Assembly: GCA_037951165.1 (NCBI GenBank)
Contig: JBBDHG010000054.1
Location: forward strand, 4,168,001 to 4,232,000
DNA length: 64,000 nucleotides
Origin: Lophius americanus
Lineage: Eukaryota > Chordata > Actinopteri > Lophiiformes > Lophiidae
Reading direction: 5' to 3'
Made by a program: the position numbers and the translations under genes. This document shows, in pieces, positions 12,060 through 22,774 of the stretch (position 1 is the stretch's first letter; each line of letters starts with the position of its first letter). The notes below the pieces were generated by a model. The model ran no database searches. It was not told the origin of the DNA and saw only the letters and a list, made by a program, of their open reading frames with translations.

Positions 12060-12464
12060 TCTCGTGATGACACAAACTAAATTCCTATTTCCCAGTTTCA
12101 CAAAAATGTGTTTCCATGTAAATTCCTTGGTAAATTCTGGAGATTCAGTCTGTAACCACCTTTGGTACTGTCAGCTTATAAATAGATTTTTATCTCGAGC
12201 TGGAAAAAGACTCAGCCAAATAAATTGTAGAGAAAGAAAAATTGATTCTGTCACCATTGCAGAGCTATCCTGTAGTATCTCTATCACATCCTGCCAGTAT
12301 GGTTGAATGGTAGGGTAGTTCCAAAGAATATGGAAATTATCTACCAGCTGTTCTCCATATGTCCACCGTTTGATCTTAAAGTGTGCTCTACTGCTGAAGT
12401 TGAACAATCCAGTGATTCCAACTATTGTTCCTGCAAAACCTCCACGTTATGTCCACTTTGGTCT
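12060..12464 (-). pseudogene. L1/Tx1-like LINE fragment (C-terminal end)
   Basis: The minus-strand frame 12171-12407 reads FKIKRWTYGEQLVDNFHILW, then NYPTIQPYWQDVIEIL. The His-Ile-Leu-Trp-Asn-Tyr-Pro pattern with a following Tyr-Trp matches the post-RT Cys/His-type motif (HLLWxCPxxxxFW) of L1- and Tx1-clade LINEs; the usual Cys is Tyr here. No RT core is visible, and the flanks on both sides decay quickly. Boundaries are approximate. Confidence 0.5.
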
Positions 12465-13400
12465 CCAGTAGTATCATAATACAATATGTCTATTTGCATG
12501 AAGAAATTATCCAAAAGTCCCCATAAACACGGCCTGGAGGGCAGATAATTCCAAAAATGCCAGTCAATATGATGCAAAAACAATCCAAGGCTTTTAATGG
12601 TAACAAAATGGGTTCCAACCTGTTAGTTTGAGGTTCATTTCCATCCTCTCCATGCTTTGGTTACCTCTCCAGATTGCTTAATCTTTCAACATGCCAGGAC
12701 CTTGCATACAATGCATAATTACAAAATGATTGATATGTGGAACAACTAAATTATAGAATATTCTAGACCAAAAAAAACATGATGAGGTGATGAAACTGTG
12801 TGAGAACCAACAAACGGTTGAAGTTTTGTTTAAAGCTGTTTCGCTTGGCAAAGAAGTGACAGTAGTCGATCGCTGTGAGAGTCTTACTCTCTTGATCATG
12901 GTGCATCGCAATGGTCACACTCAGTGATCATAGATGAGTTATTGACCTCTCGCAGAACAAAGGCTTTACTGGAACTGTGGCAATTCATCACACGCGGCAT
13001 GGTTGGAGATAAGAGGCTTCTCAGAGGCCTTCATGGAATTAAAGGAAACTGGAGTTTCTAGTCGATGAATTGTACTCTGTATTCTAAAAACATGAACTAC
13101 ACCCACGTAAGAAGTGAACTGATTCAAAGTGACTAAAGTCTGTTCATTAATACTCCAGAGTGACCGGTTTGCAACATTTATGTTGGTTTTGCAACAGCTT
13201 GGCTTTGAAGCTAGCTAACCCGATTGACATTTGATTGATGTCTCTGCCAGGAGGGTGCAAATAAGCCACGTCTCCTCTCTCTAACTTCTTTTTGAGGCAA
13301 CTTTCTGCAGAGCACATTAAATGCCGCGGGCGAAATTCTGACAAATTATACTTGCAAGTTTGCAGCTCTTGTACCTTCCCAACTGCCTTTATCCCTCACC
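12465..13400. other. Non-coding, no feature seen
   Basis: No recognisable gene. 12465-12650 might still be decayed LINE sequence continuing from the neighbouring fragment, but I cannot show a motif. Confidence 0.4.
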
Positions 13401-13490
13401 AACATATGCCTGCCTGTCAGCTAATTTCTCTCGGCACCATGCAAATTAATTAGTACTTTTAACAAAGGCAACACGCACACACATAGAGAC
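13400..13490. promoter_or_regulatory. Candidate enhancer-like cluster (POU/homeodomain/SOX motifs)
   Basis: ATGCAAATTAATTAG at 13439-13453 joins a perfect octamer (ATGCAAAT) to a homeodomain core (TAATTAG). A SOX/TCF-like 'aacaaagg' lies 12 bases further on, and 'gctaattt' lies upstream. Such clustering is common in developmental enhancers. The motifs are seen; function is inference. Confidence 0.3.
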
Positions 13491-13594
13491 TGTTTCCTAG
13501 AGAGTTTTTTTTAGAGAAAGGGTTTTTTATTTCCCCCTGATTACCTCCAAATATGTTTGTGGTTAGTTGAGTTTTAGCCTGTCATGACATTTTT

Positions 13595-14142
13595 TATGTC
13601 CCCAAAAAGTCAGGGACATTATGGAATCCTCATACACGCAGTGTCTGCCACAGATCCTTCGTGTCAAAGCGATAACTCAAAATCTCCTCAATGGATCGTT
13701 TTCATTGTCAGATGGTTTTTCAATTTTATACCCATATAGACCTTAATGGGAGGAAAAACTGGATTGTTCTTGGGAGGGATCGGTCATGTGTTTCCGACAC
13801 TAGGGGGAGTTGTTAACCAAAAGACTTAGGGCTATAGTTTATTCTCAAGCGTTGGTCCAATTTATTCCAAGTGCAGTGAATGCGAATCAAGGAGATCTAT
13901 ATTGTACATGTGATATTTTACTGTAAAAGTTCATGTTTTACTCACTAAGAGCTTATTTTTTCTTTTTTTTAAGAAAAACATAGTTTTCCAGGCATACCTC
14001 AACAACTATTTCATGGATCATTTTTAAATTTAATTCCCACATAGACTGAAGGGTTAAATCAAGGGGGTTGTTTGTACAACGGAGGGGATTGGTTGACTTT
14101 CCGGGGATATATCCTTGGTATATGGGAGGACAGCATAGGTTT
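13595..14142 (+). mobile_element. HINE-like interspersed repeat, copy 3 (near full length)
   Basis: A reference copy of the main repeat family. The left end is a hairpin: ATGTCCC (13596-13602) pairs with GGGACAT (13613-13619), followed by 'attatggaatc'. Blocks then follow in the common order: 'cagatccttcgtgtcaa' (13651), 'tatacccatatagacctta' (13727), 'aggaaaaactgga', 'ccgacactagggggag' (13794), 'ttggtccaattta' (13852), 'gaatcaaggagatct' (13883), 'tactcactaaga', and 'gggattggttgactttccggggatat' (about 14083-14110). The copy closes with 'gacagcatagg' at about 14142. The inner 'ggggatat' is the inverse of the left terminus. No reading frame is conserved between copies, so it is non-coding and non-autonomous. 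I infer a Helentron-type (HINE) origin from the asymmetric inverted ends and terminal hairpins. Confidence 0.7.
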
Positions 14143-15399
14143 ATTATGTTTATTATGAAGATTATTATGAAGATCATAAATAAATCATTAACATTACTGC
14201 AATCAAGATATAAAACAGATTTACTTTACTTAGTTTAGTGAACTGGCGCCACAAAAATTGGTTGGCTGAAAAGGGAAAAAATCTAATTGCCTTGATTCAG
14301 TGCTACATCATACAGTTTTGTTGAATCTAATAAGTAAAGTTAGGTTTCATTTAGTGACAACAATTAGGTTCAGGTTACATTCAACCAGAGACAATAAAAA
14401 GTCAGAGGGAATATATGTAAAGGCGTGAGACAGTCAAAGGCACAAGTTACAACAAATAAAAGCAGTATATGGAATAACATAGCATATAAATAACTCAGTA
14501 AAATAAATGTTTAATGGTTGCAAAAAATAACAGTATTTTAAATGTGTGCTGTCTGTGTTTGGTAGACTGATAGCAGACGGAATGAAAGACTTGAAAGGGC
14601 CATTTGTTCTCCTCATGGACTCATTTAAGTGTCGGCCTGAAGCATCAGAGAATATCTGGCTGACAGAACCTCATCTGATTAGCTGATAATTTTTTTAAGC
14701 TATATTATTTACATGTTTGTCCCAAAGGAAGCATCGGAGCCAATGCTGAACTCTAATAATCTTGGACAAAACATTGACCAACGCTATTTATTCTGTTCCC
14801 GTCCTTTACATAATAACCCACGAAACCAGCAGTTAAAAGAAAAGGTTGAAAGACTTTCAACAAAGGACAGATAAAACATACATGAAATTGTGTCATAGAG
14901 GGAATCAAGCGTCTAGATTAATCTTTTGTTTCCAATCAACTCTGTTTGCTTCAGACAGTTGTGAATCAAGGACAGTGCCAAGATAGTTATAAAACCAATG
15001 GATGGATGGATGAATAGCTTAACACACAGTTGTATACTGAATATATTGAATATACAATTTTTTAATCCAAAACATTATACTATTTCATCAATGTCATTAA
15101 ATTCCCTTGTCTTAATGATCAAAGATGCAACTATTCCGCTGTTCTGAAAAAAAGCCAAGTAATGAAATTGTTATTCATGTTTCAATTTGAGAGTTTGGTG
15201 CAATGACATAAAGCTGCATAGAGAAACACACGCTGACAACACAGGTGCATTGATTGGAACCCATTCAAACCAATAAACAGGGCTGTTACATCTTCTGCGG
15301 GTGTCACTGCTTGTGTTTCTGTGGGCTCATAATTGCTTGTTTGTGCGCACAAAGTTGCGGGACGCTTCGGAACTGTGTGTCTGCAGACATGTGAGACGG
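14143..15399. other. Non-coding, no feature seen
   Basis: AT-rich spacer. A short (GGAT)3 run at about 14999-15011 is the kind of tail often left by RTE-type LINEs, but no LINE body adjoins it. Confidence 0.5.
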
Positions 15400-15620
15400 C
15401 TAGCCACAAGGTGAACCCAGCTCAATTAGAGAGAACAAACAAAATGTGTGTATTAGTCACTGTTGGAGCAGGGAGAGGCCCTGATCAATAGCTCCTCTCC
15501 AGGCAGAGCCATTAGCAAACAGTGCCATGCCTAATAACTGAGAGCTGACCTTTTGGTTTAGTACTTTCTCGGCTAAACTCTGGGCCCCAGCCACCTTGCA
15601 ATGGCTAAGCAGCAAGGAAA
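15400..15620. promoter_or_regulatory. Possible conserved non-coding element
   Basis: Non-repetitive, GC-balanced sequence with 'caattagaga', 'attagtcactg', 'gccattagcaaaca' and 'cctaataactgag'. It reads like vertebrate conserved non-coding DNA. Judged on composition and motif density only. Confidence 0.2.
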
Positions 15621-16971
15621 AAAGGTGAGTGTTTTTTCAGTAGTGGTTAAATGTAACGCAGATTGATCACTGTCTTGCCGATGTAATTGGTGTTAGTCAA
15701 GGCTGCGGGGAATAAAAGGGACAGGACGCAATTTCTTGTGTGATTCATGGAGCTGACTGTCTTTATTTATATTCAGTCATGGTTTTTATCTATGGAGGGC
15801 CTGGCATTTTATCATAAAGCCGTTTTCATCTTTCATGCATAACCGTGTCCCATAGATCACTTGCAGTTCTCCACATACAGCGAGAACATGTTTTCCATAG
15901 GGATATACCTATACAACTCCTTCAACATTAAATACAACGGGATATATATCTATGAAGTACGATGAAATGGAAGTTAGAGGAAGAATCTATTAAATTGCAT
16001 GTATTGTACAACTTTACATAGTGTTCAAAGGAAAATACTTTGACCCAGTCTTTGGAATATGGATGACAATGTAACCCATGTTTGGTAAATTTGACAAAAG
16101 AAGTTTCTTTCTCTGGACATTCTTTACGTGGCAATTTCCTTCACGTTCTCCTGCTGCTTTGAAGGAGATCTTTGCATAAAGCAGCAGATGGAAAACTCAA
16201 TTAGAAACCCCTGGCTGAGCTACTTCATCAGACTGTCCATCAAACTCTAGTGTTTCCCTCTGATCTCTACTTTTCCGCGGCATGACAGGCGACAATGAAA
16301 GCTCCCGCCCCCCCGCGGAGAAGACTTCTGCTGTGAGTCAAGCTAATACTCAATAATGATACTGCTTCCATGATTGCCGCCTTGTTGGGGCAATGGGTTG
16401 ATGACGATCCAGGAGAAATCCCATTTATCTTGATGATAAATTGGTGCATGTTTGGGCACGCGACAGCTGGCGAGCGGCCTCAGATGTGTGTGTATTTCTG
16501 TGAGACAAGCATAGCCAGTTATCGTCTGTGAGGTTTATCTGGTTGGCAGCAGCTGCTCCTCCACAGCGCTGAGAGCTTGTCGATAAACATCCATTAGATT
16601 AGTCTTCTCTCACCAACATGCACCGTCCAATTCCAAGTTATTTCCCGAGTGCACAACATATTAAACTATCGAATTATTACCTCTAGCTGCTTAAAGTAAG
16701 ATCACGTGCTGTGGATTAGTTCCCAAATGAAGGAAATAAGAATACACTAGGAGAGCAGATATTCAATAGGGGATGTTCATTAAGATATAAAATAATACAT
16801 TGATGATATTACTTTTGACAAATTAGATGGAAGATTATGTAAACAAGTCTTTCGTTTAAATCATATTCAGTTCTATAAGGGGAAATTCATCATATTATTC
16901 AGCTTAGGAGGCAATACCGCACCATGCGGAAAAAGGAGCATTATGTCAAATTTTCTTTGTTTCTATATTTA
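15621..16971. other. Non-coding, no firm feature seen
   Basis: No gene. The part 16240-16590 is GC-richer and unique-looking, with a short G/C-rich knot at about 16306-16320, and could be conserved non-coding sequence. The last 300 bases are AT-rich. Confidence 0.4.
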
Positions 16972-17507
16972 TATATGTCGGTAATATCATGGAATCGCCA
17001 TTGCTGCGCCCACCGCAGATCCTTCGGGTCAACGCAATGACTCAAAAACTAAGACATGGATCATTTTCACATTTTGTACTCTCATTAGTGCGAAGAAGAG
17101 GTGGATTGATTTTAGAAGAAGTCACTTGTATATTTCCGACACTAGATGGACCTTTATCTCCAAAAGTTTCTGGTCCATAATTTCTCATCCGTTGTTCCAA
17201 TTTAGTTTATTTCGTGCATATGAATCAACTAAAGGAGATCAATGTTGTTTTTATCAAATATTATTTGAGTAGTTCATATTTTACTCACTAGGGCGAGCTG
17301 TTTAACCAAAAGTTTCTAAGTTTTGGTCCGATCTTGTCTAAAATTTGCATATGAATCAACTTGAGGAGATCTGTTGTGAATATATCATATATTAATCTAA
17401 TAGTTCATATTTGACTCATCCTGGGGAGATTTTTTTTTAAAATGTCATGACTTTTGTGAATTGAGTACTTTTCAAGGATATACCCTTGCTGTAACATAGG
17501 CCTAGTT
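16972..17507 (+). mobile_element. HINE-like interspersed repeat, copy 4 (internal block duplicated)
   Basis: The family order is kept: 'atcatggaatcgcca' (about 16987), 'cagatccttcgggtcaacg', 'tttccgacactaga', 'ccataatttctcatccgttg' and 'gtgcatatgaatcaact'. The block running from the 'catatgaatcaact' word to the 'actcact' word then occurs a second time (about 17347-17420). The right part has 'acttttcaaggatatacccttgct' in shortened form and closes 'aggcctagtt' at 17507. The right hairpin has lost its loop and one arm. The internal duplication recurs in other copies, so it is probably a feature of the family. Confidence 0.7.
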
Positions 17508-18135
17508 CATTCAGCAAGTCCTAACGTCACAAATATAAAAACATGAATTGTGTTTGTTGTGCTGCTTGTGAGCCAGCGCATGCATTCATCCCCACACCTC
17601 ATTCCATATACATCCACGTTCACCTTTTCCAGCTGCTTTGAAGCTGAGCTCATTTGAACACAGCCCGATTACTTTGGACTGCGCGCCAGAGACAGTGACG
17701 GGGAAAATAGACACTTGCCAACAGTTTACATAGCTGTTCGCCGCTCTTCACTGTGGGTAAATGAATTCAGCACTCTCACTTGAGAGTGCCTTTTGTCGTT
17801 TACTGTAAAACTATGAAACTAAAGCGGGTCAGGAAAACATAAAAGGTTAAAAGTACAAACTTAACAAACTTAAAGGAAGCTGGGACATTGTCTTCATGTA
17901 AGGAATGTAAGGCAAAGGTAAATATGACAGATGTAGTGAGCATAGATAATCACATATTCAAAGCATACATGACGATCTGTTATAGCGATAGCTGGTACCG
18001 CCATCTCCATCTTATTAGTCTTGACATTGTTTGCCTTCCCCTAACAAGCGTAACATTATCCATATGATGAAGGTCTAGTAGCAATAGGATAATGAGTTGT
18101 TTAGAAATTAGCACATTTTATTCCTTGTATACAGT
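17508..18135. other. Non-coding, no feature seen
   Basis: Unique-looking sequence with no gene. Confidence 0.5.
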
Positions 18136-18303
18136 ATTCCCTTGGCAAAGGAAGGAGGTTTTCACCCCTATACTTTTGTCTATTTGTTTGTTTGTGACCA
18201 AGATTATGGTAAACAAAGGGATAGATCTGTATGAAATTCTACCCAGGGGTATGTTCTGGCTCTTGTTAGAGGTTTTCACTCTCTGAGTGCTTACTCCTAG
18301 TTT
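18136..18303 (+). repeat. Widespread interspersed repeat ('cttggcaaagg ... tctctgagtgc' type)
   Basis: A copy of a repeat I know as common in fish and many other animals. It opens with 'cttggcaaagg', followed by 'aggttttcacccct', a run of 'gtttgtttgt', 'accaagattatg', and a closing repeat of 'gaggttttcactctctgagtgc' with a terminal 'ctagtt'. The centre is diverged. No coding potential. Confidence 0.65.
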
Positions 18304-20039
18304 TTTTCTGTAACAGTTCATTGCTTGTTTGATGTTGGAAAAAGGAGAGGATGAACACCATGATCCTCAAAGGTCAAATAAGTTACCACTCTGCAACATT
18401 AGGAAACTAACTGACATCTATTTAAATATAAACGCATCATCTAAAGCAGTGCCCTTGGTCAGATACACATTACAATTTATTTGTATGATTATAACCCATA
18501 AGCCAAAATATGCGCATAATCTCATCCAGTCTTTATAGGCATTTAAAGGAATAACTTCCTTCCATCTAGAGCACTTGCACCAGTCGAACCGCTCTGAACT
18601 GGATCACTACTAAATACTTGCTACTGTAAATAGTACACCAATTGGCTGCACCAACTATTTTTCCAGACAATGTAGGGGTCCAGCATCTCTTTATGAAGAC
18701 TCAATCGATGCCTTGTGTATAGCAAAGTATTAATAACAGCTTCGTAACAGCACATTTTATTTCCTAAGGTACCTTTGCTAATTTGTCCTGAGTTTTCCAT
18801 TAAAATTATTAAATAGGCTATGCATGAGCCATTGATTTAAGTGAATTAATTTTTCTGATTATGGACACCTCAAAGGGAATCATCCTACTCATATGTTGGT
18901 AAAAAAAAAGAAGAAAAAAATAATTTATTTATTTTTTAAAGTATCAAATTTTGATGTCCAAATGTTTTTCAATACTTTCCAAAAAATAGGTCAAATAACT
19001 TGAAAAAAAGGACATACATGGATCTGCTATAACATCAGAACCTCTGAGAGATGAAGTCAGAATAATATTGATGATCTCGTTAAAGTGGATCTATAAGGGA
19101 GCAAGTCAGGATTTGAACCTAAAATGCGGAAAAAGGCAGGGAAAATGGTCATCAGAGTTACTTTGATGTAGAGGTGAGGAATGAAAGATTGCTGAAATAT
19201 TTCATCCTGGTTCTGACAGAAGGGTAAATTATTAGACAGGTGATTTTAATGGTAAGGCGTATCCATGTATTTCTAGTCTGGTCAGCACATAGAGCCGTAA
19301 CAGTAAGTATAATTTGACATTAGAACATGTTTAAACAACTAGGTTGTATCCAGCCATTAAATTGTCCCTAAATCATTTCCACAAAGCAGTAATGATCCTT
19401 AAGACTCATTTAAACTCCCATCTTTGAATGAGAATAAAGATGTACGTTTCAAATGCTGCACCAACATAATTTCATAAATCCTTTACGTTGGCATTCAAAC
19501 ATCTAAAGTTGGCAGAGAATTGTCAAAAGTTTAGAGAACAATAAAAATGGCAGTGGAACACAGTCATCTGCTGTGCTCCATGACGGCGATAGGAACAAAA
19601 CAATATTAGAAGTGTTGTGTTGTTTTTTTTTACTTTTGACTTCTTCTTCTTGTGTCGTTGTGTCTGTACACATTGTTTGTGCTTAAACTATCACGACCCA
19701 GTCATCAGTTTAGTCCAACCGAGCGGGTCGTGGACAATAAGCTCAGTGTGGACAGAAAGCTCTGTATCTGTTTTGTTTTAAACACTGAGCATAATTGGGC
19801 CTTCGTGCTTCAAGAGTAACCTGAAGTAGTAGGCTGAATAAAAAACAATATGTGAACGCATATTATCTATGCTTTGGCCAGGATGAAGCGCTAACAGACT
19901 ACTACTCAGTGTTGCTATTCCAGTTTTATCTAATATTGAGTTTTCAGCTCATGTCTGCAATGTGAAATGGACAATTTCCCTAAAATTACTTTTGCCGTAG
20001 GAGGTGTACCTTGGAACACTTACTCAGTTGCAGTCTGAA
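18304..20039. other. Non-coding, no feature seen
   Basis: AT-rich. A word resembling a reversed tRNA B box (ggatttgaacc, about 19110) has no tRNA context. Poly-A/T tracts lie near 18900. Confidence 0.5.
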
Positions 20040-20290
20040 GGCATTGGGGGGATAGCGATACCGCCGGCGCTATGACCACATTTTACGACTGTTGGCAGAC
20101 ACAGATAATACAGCATTTAAGAACAGCAAGTATCAGCACACGACCAATCATCCAGTTTCCTTCATCAGAGCTGGGGAGAGAGCTCGGCACCAGTCAGGCT
20201 CTTTCAGATGGATTCTTGTCACTGAGTGGGACTGGTAGCCTCAAGTTGATCTAAGTAGACAGATCAAGTTTCCAGAGAACAATACAACTG
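20040..20290 (+). repeat. Dispersed repeat, copy A (pair with 62505-62740)
   Basis: It shares ordered words with 62505-62740: 'gcgatac', 'gcagacac', 'cagagctggggag', 'agctc', 'ggttcttg'/'gattcttg', 'tcactg', 'ggactgg', 'tcaagt' and 'tttccagag'/'tttcagag'. The two are 42 kb apart in the same orientation. This is clearly a transposable-element-derived family that I cannot name; no catalytic motif is visible. Confidence 0.7.
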
Positions 20291-21642
20291 CTTTGCCCTG
20301 CATGGACAAAGTTCATATCAGAATCAGCAAAAGCAAAAGACCAAATTGAAGAATCCAGTGATGCATAACATCTAAAGCTAGAGAACCTGCTGTGAGCCAG
20401 ATGAGGTAAGTTTGCTGGGCTTTGCTGACCTCTCTTCGGTGCAGATGTTCAAACTTTTTGGCGTAAAAGGCCTGTAACACAATATATATCATGGAAGCTC
20501 TCATGGTTTCTGTAAATTCAGATGGGTGATCTGTAAAGAAAGTCATTTGGACACAAGTTCTGGTTTAATCACACCGACTTGATCACTTAGACATGGCTGT
20601 CAGATTATAAGGTATACATTACCAAGGTACCAAGCATACTGATAACTAAAATAAGAAAATCTTGAGAAGATCTTAAGAAAACTTTAATCGATTGAGTAAC
20701 TCATTTTATGAAAATCTTCCTTGTATCTTAATTCCAGTGGTTCAATTAAAACAGTCGCATTAAATGCAAATTTTTATAATGTTCAGTCAGTGTGAAAAAA
20801 ATAAACATCATTTGATGAAATCAAACCAGTGCAACCTTATAAACAGTTATTTTGAGCTTTTCGATGACCAACATAATTTTAAGAGCTACATCCCACTGAT
20901 CAAGCAGAAATTCACCTTAAAATAATAATAAACATGTCAAAGTTTACGCAAATGAACATGCTGACATGTCAATAACAGGATAGAAAAAATTTGTCACACA
21001 ATCCGAAACATTTTCATTGATCGTACATGGAATATATACATGAGATAGTCATGATTAAGCTTCACTTTGTGTGTGGTGAGTGTCAGGCATGAAAAATAAC
21101 ATTTGTTTCTCTGATTTATGTAAAAATAAAATCACATAAATGAATCGGCGCCAAAGCTCCTCAGATTTTAATGGAAACAATTTTCATGTAGGCCTCATGA
21201 AAATTTATTTTAAGAGTCCACCTGGACTCTTTTGAGACCATCCTTCAAGAGTCAGCTGCTGATTACAAATTACACTGAGGCTCCTTCAGGACCCCTCTTC
21301 TATCCAATTACCTCTCAAGTTTCACTCGAGCGCGCTTCCATACACACCCAGCAGTACCGGCATTTCATGTCAGAGGAATACTTCAACCAGTTTGCATGTA
21401 CCTCAGTTCACTCCTCAAGAGAAATGACTACTTGGAGTGTGAATTTTGAAGTTGTGTTTTATAAGTTTTGCATGGAATGAAGATGACTTGAGGGTCTCGT
21501 GGTGGGCCGCACAGTTCCATTTGGTGTTCATGCAAAGTTGTATAATTGAACCCTGCAGCTTTTATTCTTCTTGTGTGTATTAACTCACACATTTTGAGGA
21601 CCAGAAATGCTCCTTCAAAATACAGTCTGCATAAGTACGTAT
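20291..21642. other. Non-coding, two short inverted repeats
   Basis: No gene. TTTTCATG/CATGAAAA inverted arms at about 21181-21202 are followed by AAGAGTCCA/TGGACTCTT (21212-21231), a 20-base near-palindrome with a 2-base centre. Confidence 0.5.
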
Positions 21643-21935
21643 ACCTATTGGCCATAACATTAAAACCAGCTGCATATCATCGTGTGTTAGCCATCATAAT
21701 AGATATTTCATGCACCACTTGTCCAGCTCTCTATGAGAACCGGTATTAACTGGTGCACCAATTAACCTTAGGTGCCCATAAACTTGTTGCCAGTTCACCA
21801 GTTCTCCTTCCTTAGACCGTCCTACCACAGATTGGAAACAAATAGCAAGACCCTTCAAAGTCATATTTTAGCCCTCGTCAAAACCACTCGGATCCTTGTT
21901 TGTCCATGAGTCGCATCGACACACTGCCTAAAAGA
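21643..21935 (+). mobile_element. DNA-transposon-derived repeat ('ggccataacattaaaacc' type), decayed
   Basis: It begins with 'ttggccataacattaaaacc', the recognisable terminus of a common fish repeat whose other end is an inverted 'cataatgttatggc'. Internal matches are 'ccagttctccttcctta' (about 21797), 'cctcgtcaaaaccactc' and 'ggatccttgtttgtccat' (about 21890). The distal inverted terminus is missing. No transposase frame is present. Confidence 0.6.
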
Positions 21936-22774
21936 TCTCAACTGTTGACTTTTGACTCTTTGACTTTATTAGAATATATTTGTAGTAAGCTTGGAAAATA
22001 TTATATTATATTATATAAAATATTATATTTCATAACATTTTGAACACGGTCTTACTAAATCAAAAGTTAGTTACTTTAATCAATTATACATTGCATTAAT
22101 CCATCAAATAGTTATATTGAATTATAAGTTACATTTTGGATAGGTTTCATTATATAACATTATCAAAAATTGTCATGAAAAACACACATGAGGATTCATC
22201 ATTCATCACGGATGGCAGCTAAAGGACTAAAAAATCTAAACTAAAGGAGGGATATACTCTCCACTGTCTAACCTCAGACACTGTCTATTTCTCAGGACTT
22301 TTAATTCTTTCCTCTGACTTTTTCTCATTCTTGTTCAGTCTCAGGGTCCCCTTTCTTTTAGTGTCTGTCCTATAGCCTTCATTTCTATATTTACTCACAT
22401 TTGAAGAAATAGACTGGTGGAATCCAAACAGGCGGACACAGACAGGAAGCCAGGAAAGTGTTTAAAGAAGTTGAATTAAAAAGTTCAAATAAAAAAACAA
22501 ATGGAATAACTAGCGCAGGAACATCTGGTAGAACCACAGTCCACAGATAATATGAGTAATGATGTGACGAGTGGGCTGAACGTGGTGGTCAATCAATATC
22601 AATTTACCAGTGATAGTGATGGAACGATCTGGCAAAGTCTTGTGAGAAGATCTGGTGTTTTATTCTGCCACTGATCGTAGATGATCTTGATGGTGGTCAG
22701 GTGTGCAGGCGTGATGGCGTGAAGTGGCAGTAAGGTTCTTTTTCTCCTGATATGGGTGGGTTCTGTAATATTAA
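21936..22774. other. Non-coding, no feature seen
   Basis: AT-rich with 'attatatt' repeats near 22000; no gene. The minus-strand frame 22599-22886 has no recognisable domain and runs into the LINE antisense. Confidence 0.5.

Noticed and set aside
19100..19125. Reversed tRNA B-box-like word and, at 2650, a forward one
   Set aside because: No A box, no cloverleaf and no SINE body could be traced around either.
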